This document shows, piece after piece, positions 58,270-64,000 of a stretch of 64,000 nt of DNA. The notes below the pieces were generated by a model. It made no database searches. It was not told the origin of the DNA and saw only the letters and a program-made list of their open reading frames with translations. The stretch's first letter is position 1; every line of letters starts with the position of its first letter. Origin of the DNA: Terfezia claveryi (taxonomy: Eukaryota > Ascomycota > Pezizomycetes > Pezizales > Pezizaceae); NCBI GenBank assembly GCA_015179025.1, contig WHUX01000072.1:186001-250000 (forward strand). The letters run 5' to 3'. Both the position numbers and the translations under genes were made by a program.

Positions 58270-60514
58270 GGAGACCTATATCTATTGGAAGGAGCTCGTT
58301 ATAATTCAGGAGAGGAGGGGAGATTGTGAATATGTTTTTGATTTGGGACAGGACCAATTACCTATGTCCAAACTCGCCGGGGCTAGGGGTATTTACCTGG
58401 GACGCAATTGAGAGTAATACCGAATCTCAAAACAATTCATCTGGCTAAAATCTTCTACAAGCGTACTTCGCGGTGTTACCCTCAATTAAGTAACCTTAGG
58501 TGAACGAATCTTCCGGTATATCGGTCACTGCGCATCGCTGTACAAGGCCTGATTAACTTGCCTTACCAGTCAACCCACCCCGAAGTTTACGCCACCTCCC
58601 GAAGGAGGGTGCATACGAGCACCGAGATTTTCGTTTTTTTTTTAAAGAAAGCATGGCTGTACGATAATATCGGACTAGGAATATACATAGTTACCTTCGT
58701 TCCGCTTGTCGAACAAAACCCTCCATAGGATATATGGGATTATCCCTTCACATCATTGGAGTTCCGTCACCCAAGTAGTAGTAACCTGATCAATTAGTAG
58801 CCTGTAAATCTACCACAAGGGTCGGGGGGAGGGTGCTATTCATGACTCCATATTTATCAGTGGGGAGGAGATTGTAGCGGGGTTTGTAAAAAAACTATCG
58901 ACTCTGGTGTCTGGTAGATACTAGGATGCATACGGAGCAGCTGACTTTTCTCTTTTCCTGTTCGAATACGTGGAGGCCTTTTTTTTTCTTTTTCTTTTTT
59001 TTGTCCCCCCCAAAAAAAACAAAAAAACATAATACTCGTGTGCAGCAGCATGCTTCGGGACAAGTATGGCGGGCCAACCCCAGAAAAAACAGGGGGGGAA
59101 GGGTTTTGTGGAGGTTCCTAGACTCAATATAAGGTTGGTTTTCTTGTTTGTAAGCGCTGAAGAAATGTAATTAAATGTTTAGTTATATCTTGGTCCTGGA
59201 AATGGGAATGTAAATTGACTATGGGTTCAGGGTAACTGGGATCTTGCTTCATGCGTCATATTCTGTTGAACTGACTACCGGAGCAAAATGTTGGTAGTTA
59301 TTTGCGGTTACCTTCTCATTATCAGTATCGCAGGCAAACGTGTTCTGGTATGATCCCCGGACCCACAAAAAAAAAGGTACACATCTACGTAAGTAGGCGC
59401 GAGAACTCACGTCCCCTCCAAATCAACCTTCATTCTACTTATCCGTCATCTCTCCTGCTCTACATACACCTTCCATACTTGATCTATATATATAACATAC
59501 TATAGCATCTCTGATTCAATAGCGGAAGAAACCGGGGAAACAATCATGCCTGCTGCTGATGGGCCCATCAGAATGTGGGAGGAAATCGACGCTATGGGAT
59601 AGGGTATTCGTTGGGGTTTCGAGTATTGGGGACAACCTACGAGGAGATAGCAGCATTTTTGTAATGCAAAACTCAAATCTACAACACTGTCTATCTGGTT
59701 ACCTATGGGACGCCATCATGTGATTAGATCATAACGCTCCGAAACCCAAATCCTGCTATTCGGTTTTCCATCCGTATGGACGGGAATATAGCTGGTGCAC
59801 TATCTTTGGCTTAACATCATGGTGTTTTTGGATGGACTGGCAACTGCGGAAACAGAAAGCCATGAAATATTAACTGGGAAAACTCTGCTTCATCTTAATT
59901 ACCCTCTATCATATTGTCGACTCCCAAGTTTTGAACTATTAATATTAAACCTTGAATATTCCTCTCTAGAAGCTTGCCCCGGAGTTAACCCTGAATCATA
60001 ATAAGTAGTGTCTTGTCCTCAGCGGACAAGTCTGGGGGCCAATGAAGGGTATGGGTAGCAATATCATCGCATAGCCTGATCTCAATCACCCCATATGGAG
60101 GAAAGACAAAAACAAAAAAAAGACGAAAAGCCAGGGACACGGTAGAGAGTTTCTTCAGCAAGCCTTACTGAAAGCTGAAGTAGAACCAGGAGGACGAGTC
60201 GGCGGGGAAGACAGATCACAAGAGAGAGAGAAAAACGCGGGTGGAGCTCATTATTCTCTTCTCATAGTGTTTTTCACATTTCATTTGATTGTCCCATCCA
60301 TTTCACGGCGTTTATTCTACCATATACATAGCACGTACGGGCGACAGATTAATTATTTGCTTGTCTTCTGAATCTACTAGGGTTTCTAGGTGGCTTCGTC
60401 ATACTGCCCTTCGAGGGGTGTTTTTTTATTCATTATTTTATTTTTTAGAAAAAAATATGGAGGACGATATACATGGAGATGTAGCTGTACTCGGGGTTAA
60501 GGGTAAGCGCCAGT

Positions 60515-60536
60515 GTGGTACGCTGTAGCGTACCAC
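60515..60536. repeat. 22-bp palindrome (10-bp arms, 2-nt spacer)
   Basis: GTGGTACGCT, then GT, then AGCGTACCAC. It is perfect over both arms. It could be a protein-binding dyad, or a mobile-element end. Confidence 0.7.
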
Positions 60537-62430
60537 CCACATGGTTGCATTTGGGTTAATATCGGGAGGCTGGCTCATCTTCTCGCATTAACGATCTCGT
60601 CGAAGTGGCTGGGAGCATTAGATGAATGAAGATTACGCAAGAGTGAGGCGGATCTTTGGCCAAAAGACTAAAACAAATATTTTAAGCAGTACGTGAAGCT
60701 GATTGTATTCGTATCACTGTGGGGGCAGTGATGCTGCTCCGGGAAGCAGCAAGCGCGGCCTCCAAGTCCTGTCGCTCTGCAGTCCGCTCATACCTGCGAC
60801 TCCCACGGCTCCCAGGACCTTCTTGAGCATCTGGTTTTGCCTCCACTACTGCCTCTGATGGGGCGATGGCAGCCTCCAAGCACTGCATTTCTGTTCGGCC
60901 AGGGTAACCCTCTAGTATTTCTCGGTAATCTCATGATAGCTGCCTCTAATTTGCTCCGTCCCTATATCCTTTTATCCAGATACCATTAACATAAGCTCTG
61001 GTAAATAACAAGTACATATGATGGTTAGAAAAAAAAAGCATATGCATACCTGCGGACAAAAGTACTTTTCGGTTATTAGAAGCAATACAGGAATGAATGG
61101 TAGGGTTCAAAATAAAAAAATTTACGAATTACCCATATATCTTTTGTATATACTTCGCATATGCAATAAATATATAGTTAACGCTGGTTTGCGGAAAAGT
61201 GTAATATTTTTGGAATGTGGCTGAGGTTCATGAGATCATCACGGTTCTTCAGCATATAATAGAAGCTGAGCTTGAATTTAATGTTAAGTATCATTCAATG
61301 GTAAGTAATTCAATATATATGGGATATACCGTTCTGTAGGGCAAACAAGGCTGCTATGTGGTTGTCTTCACTCTCTGAGATTGATTTGCAGTATTGTGGT
61401 CCAATTCTGACCTACGGAGGAGATATAGGTGACTCAATTGATAGTCCAAGTAAGCTGCCATTGGATTGTCAATTGATTCCTTTTTTAAACAGTCGTTACT
61501 CGTATTTTGGCTATTTAATCTATGAACCTGAGTAAGTCCTCTCGTTAGATGGATAAAGGAATTCATGAAATAAGTTCCAAAACTAAACCAGCTTACATTT
61601 GCGCTTGACCAACCCGATAGTTTTGGGGTTTGTGCGCTATGGCCCTATTCTACGGAGTTGACGTTTCATGTGTAGCCACAGCTGGCTTCTACTTCATACT
61701 CTACCTCGTCATAGCAACACAGTAGACTCCTGATATAAGAATGTCAGCGGGCGGTAGAATATATTGTTACAAACAAAATACCATACTACATATACTGAAC
61801 TGCTCAACATACATGTAGCATCAACATCTAGCAGAAATAACTACCCTCTTAATGAAAATGTAATGGAAAGAACTTAAGAACTAGAGAAGTCAGTGATTGT
61901 TGTTCAATGATTATGAGTATTTCTTACAGAGGCCTTCGATCTAAATTTAATGCTTGGTTATATGTAAAAGGATTCTGGGGTTACTCACCTACATTTGCAA
62001 GCTTGAGCGTAGTTTATGAAGTTGTAATGCCCCAATATTTGATAGTGCTTCATACGTAATTAGCTGTTCTTTATAATCTTTGTCCGAAAGCGAATTTGGA
62101 GAGTACGAATGTTGCGTTGGGACGGGTTTCTGAAAAATTTGGAGGTTGTTGCTAAAGATAGGCTTACCTAATTCGGAAGCGACTACTAATTTAGGTAATT
62201 TCGTTTTAAGAATATGACCTTATATAGACTACCTAATTGGGTGTCTACTGTAAGTGCCTACAGACAGATTGAAGCCAGTAAAACGCTTAAGCTTATAAAA
62301 AGCATTCACCTATGAAATCTGGTGCCAGGCGAGCCCTCTGATGACGATTTTCCTTCAAGGTGGTAGTCATTACTGGGGCTAATCCTAAATAGGTCTTGAT
62401 GGCCCCTCGTGGAACTATTCGCTACAAGAG

Positions 62431-62512
62431 GAAAAAAAAAAAAAATTGGTAACCAAGCTCAAGCCAGAGAAGCACTTGTCGGTGAAAAGACCATTACTAA
62501 CTGAGCTCGGCC
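62431..62512 (-). other. Possible RNA polymerase III-type relic: A-box-like start and T15 terminator
   Basis: On the minus strand, GAGCTCAGTTAG (near 62508-62497) resembles an A box and is followed about 50 nt later by a run of 15 T (62445-62431), the usual polymerase III stop. A clear B box is absent. It may be a truncated SINE or chance. Confidence 0.2.
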
Positions 62513-62794
62513 GGCAGATCGGTATTCACGCATAGGGAAGCTGTAGAAGGAAGAGAAGATGCATAAGGAAGCAGAATAGGATGGAGGAGACGAGAGGAGG
62601 CAAAGGGGAGGATGAAGATATCTAGTTGGGGTAGGAGAGTGGAGAGCTTGCTGATGGACTTTAACACTGGAGTGGAGGGGAGGGTTGGGTCAGTACTTTC
62701 GGAGCTGGTATAAAGTTACTTAGTTCATGCTGTATTACAAATGAATTTCCCGCCTAGTATCACTCCTTTGAATTCCGCTTTTTATGGTCTATTA

Positions 62795-62827
62795 TTCCTC
62801 CTTAATTCCTCCTTAATTCCTCCTTAG
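62795..62827. repeat. 11-bp tandem triplication (TTCCTCCTTAA)
   Basis: Three adjacent copies, the last differing at its final base. Intergenic. Confidence 0.85.
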
Positions 62828-62940
62828 AAAGAGGGAGTTTTCCCGTCGCTTGATGTAGTGATGGTATTGGGGCGGCTTGTAGCCGTTCAAGATACACACT
62901 CTGCACGGCTAAGAAAATCTTCATCTTGAGATGCCATATT

Positions 62941-62988
62941 GCAAGTTGGTAATTATTCGAGAGTGCAAGTTGATAATTATTCGAGAGT
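62941..62988. repeat. 24-bp tandem duplication
   Basis: Copies at 62941-62964 and 62965-62988 differ at one position (GCAAGTTGGTAATT against GCAAGTTGATAATT). It looks recent. Confidence 0.85.
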
Positions 62989-63110
62989 AGAGAGCAAAAG
63001 TGTAATAGGTCTAGGTATGAAGTATAATTATACCGATTACTGTTAGTGAAATTATTTACTAATAAATAGTTTGCTATAGTTACGCAGGGAGGAGTGTCCC
63101 TTCTAAAGCT

Positions 63111-63564
63111 GTGCGGAAGGAGGCGAGAACTAAGAGGGGTTACGGGGTACGGAGGTGCGAATGGAATAGACATGCACTACGTGAATGCGAACCGATCGAG
63201 GCCTCAGAAGCTTCGAAGAGCTGGCTACACATCGGTAAATCAGACACCAAGGCATGCAGTTGCGGACACCCACTGGAGGACTCGCGGCACATTACGTTCG
63301 AATACCCACGGTTTGGATAGGAAAGAGCCCTCCTTTTTGGAAACAAGAACACATGGAAAGAGCTGGACAAGCTGGAGTGGAGGAAGGAAGGAGAGGAGGT
63401 CTTTGAGGCAACAGAGGCGTTCTTCAGATACCTCTATAACGAGCTCACTTAAATTTCGTGCGGTCTATTTTACGAGTTTCCTTAGTTCCCAGTTCAAATT
63501 CTTGCGAGCTCCTTCATATCTGTCTCAGTCCTGAATCCACCCGGGATTCGCGGTGGCTCATCAT
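63111..63564 (+). pseudogene. Decayed C-terminus and 3' tail of a non-LTR (LINE, Tad-like) retrotransposon
   Basis: The frame from 63111 to 63320 ends in a zinc-knuckle-like block typical of the C-terminus of fungal LINE reverse transcriptases: WLHIGKSDT, then CSCGHPLEDSRHITFEYP. The usual last cysteine of this block (FECP in relatives) is tyrosine here. A TAG stop follows at 63318-63320, yet the same frame resumes immediately with RALLFGNKNTWKELDKLEW and ends EAFFRYLYNELT-stop at about 63451, again as in intact LINEs. No upstream reverse transcriptase domain is visible, so this is a 5'-truncated, mutated copy. The segment 63534-63564 recurs at 28768-28798 and marks the 3' tail. Both damaging changes are compatible with G-to-A (C-to-T on the other strand) mutation, as in repeat-induced point mutation. 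Confidence 0.7.
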
Positions 63565-64000
63565 GGTCCCCCTAACGGGACCGCAAATGAGTAATAAGTA
63601 ACTAAAGAAAAAACTAAAACTCCGGTATGGTACGGTAGTGCACAAGTGGCAGAGATGTATACTTGAAAAACTCTGGAATCACCTTGGAGTGTCCAATTGG
63701 GATTTCAATAGGAAGATTCTGTACGTCAATCCCCGAGACTGGCATGCAAGATGGCAATGTTAGTAGCTAACTACAGAAGGCCACGCCTCCCGATGAGTGA
63801 AGGTATACTGTAACACTGGTGGATAATGACACTTATTGGGAGGAAGAAGGTCCCGAGTTGATCTGGCTCATGTGACGAAGGCAGTTAGAGTTGAAAAACC
63901 GGCCAATAGTGACAAAAACCCAGTTACCTGTAGCACAATGAGTTCGAAGTGTCTCTGGAGATTTCTACCGAAAGATTGCAGGTTTTTTTCCCATCCACGG
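63565..64000. other. Window end, nothing recognised
   Basis: After the LINE tail the sequence is unremarkable intergenic DNA. GGTCCC and GGGACC near 63566-63581 form a small stem in the likely LINE 3' end. No gene is evident. Confidence 0.4.

Larger units (their letters stand above)
58270..63110. other. Gene-free stretch with short repeats
   Basis: No intact gene is recognisable in 4.8 kb. It has poly-T/poly-A tracts (58630-58644, 58979-59027, 60420-60450), a perfect 16-bp palindrome CTGATGGGCCCATCAG at 59556-59571, a 22-bp palindrome at 60515-60536, an 11-bp triplication and a 24-bp tandem duplication near 62800-62990, and a TCAGGGTAA motif at 59227-59235. AT-rich stretches at 61000-62300 look like decayed repeat DNA. 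Confidence 0.5.

Noticed and set aside
60682..60888. 68-codon minus-strand frame rich in Ala, Glu and Arg
   Set aside because: Too short, with no family match and no intron context; possibly chance or a decayed repeat.
1..64000. CRISPR arrays, operons, bacterial-type riboswitches, biosynthetic gene cluster
   Set aside because: The DNA is fungal nuclear; no regularly spaced repeats and no clustered backbone enzymes (PKS, NRPS, terpene synthase) are present.

Overview
This window is nuclear DNA from a filamentous ascomycete (Pezizomycotina). The genes carry many short introns (about 55-180 bp, GT-AG with CTAAC/CTAAT-type branch sites). Several families are typical of that group: a FarA/CTF1-type Zn2Cys6 regulator, a Hos3-type histone deacetylase, an Hrq1-type helicase and an SKL-ending enoyl-CoA hydratase. 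I support nine protein-coding genes in 64 kb, with gaps of up to about 13 kb and transposon remnants. That fits a repeat-rich, gene-sparse genome such as a Pezizomycete, but I cannot name the species from sequence alone.

Layout from left to right: (1) the 5' part of a eukaryotic queuine tRNA-guanine transglycosylase on the minus strand, cut by the window edge; (2) NOT2/CDC36 of the CCR4-NOT complex, plus strand, eight exons; (3) an Hrq1-like helicase, minus strand, three exons; (4) an acidic protein of unknown function, plus strand, two exons; (5) a gene desert of about 12.9 kb; (6) a FarA/FarB/CTF1-like Zn2Cys6 transcription factor, plus strand, eleven exons; (7) a Hos3-like histone deacetylase, minus strand, one exon; (8) an F-box protein, minus strand, two exons; (9) a gap of about 8.8 kb; (10) a serine-rich acidic protein with a KKRVNW motif, plus strand; (11) a peroxisomal-type enoyl-CoA hydratase/isomerase, plus strand, four exons; (12) about 5.7 kb with no intact gene, ending in the decayed 3' end of a LINE.

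The genes do not form a pathway cluster. Most are housekeeping functions: tRNA modification, mRNA decay, DNA repair, chromatin and ubiquitin ligation. The FarA-like regulator and the peroxisomal hydratase could share fatty-acid metabolism, since FarA-type factors are known to control beta-oxidation genes, but they lie about 21 kb apart and the link is inference.

I found no obvious new multi-gene system. The best leads are in gene structure and repeats. A 10-nt microexon carries the DSGG active-site motif of the transglycosylase. Exons of 25 and 18 nt sit in tandem inside the Zn2Cys6 domain. A GC-AG intron occurs in the same regulator. Two in-frame competing donors lie in the Walker B motif of the helicase. 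The 9-mer TTACCCTGA occurs ten times, always outside genes. A near-perfect MITE-like hairpin has a second partial copy about 39 kb away. Spliced lengths were checked for all complete multi-exon models and each is a whole number of codons.
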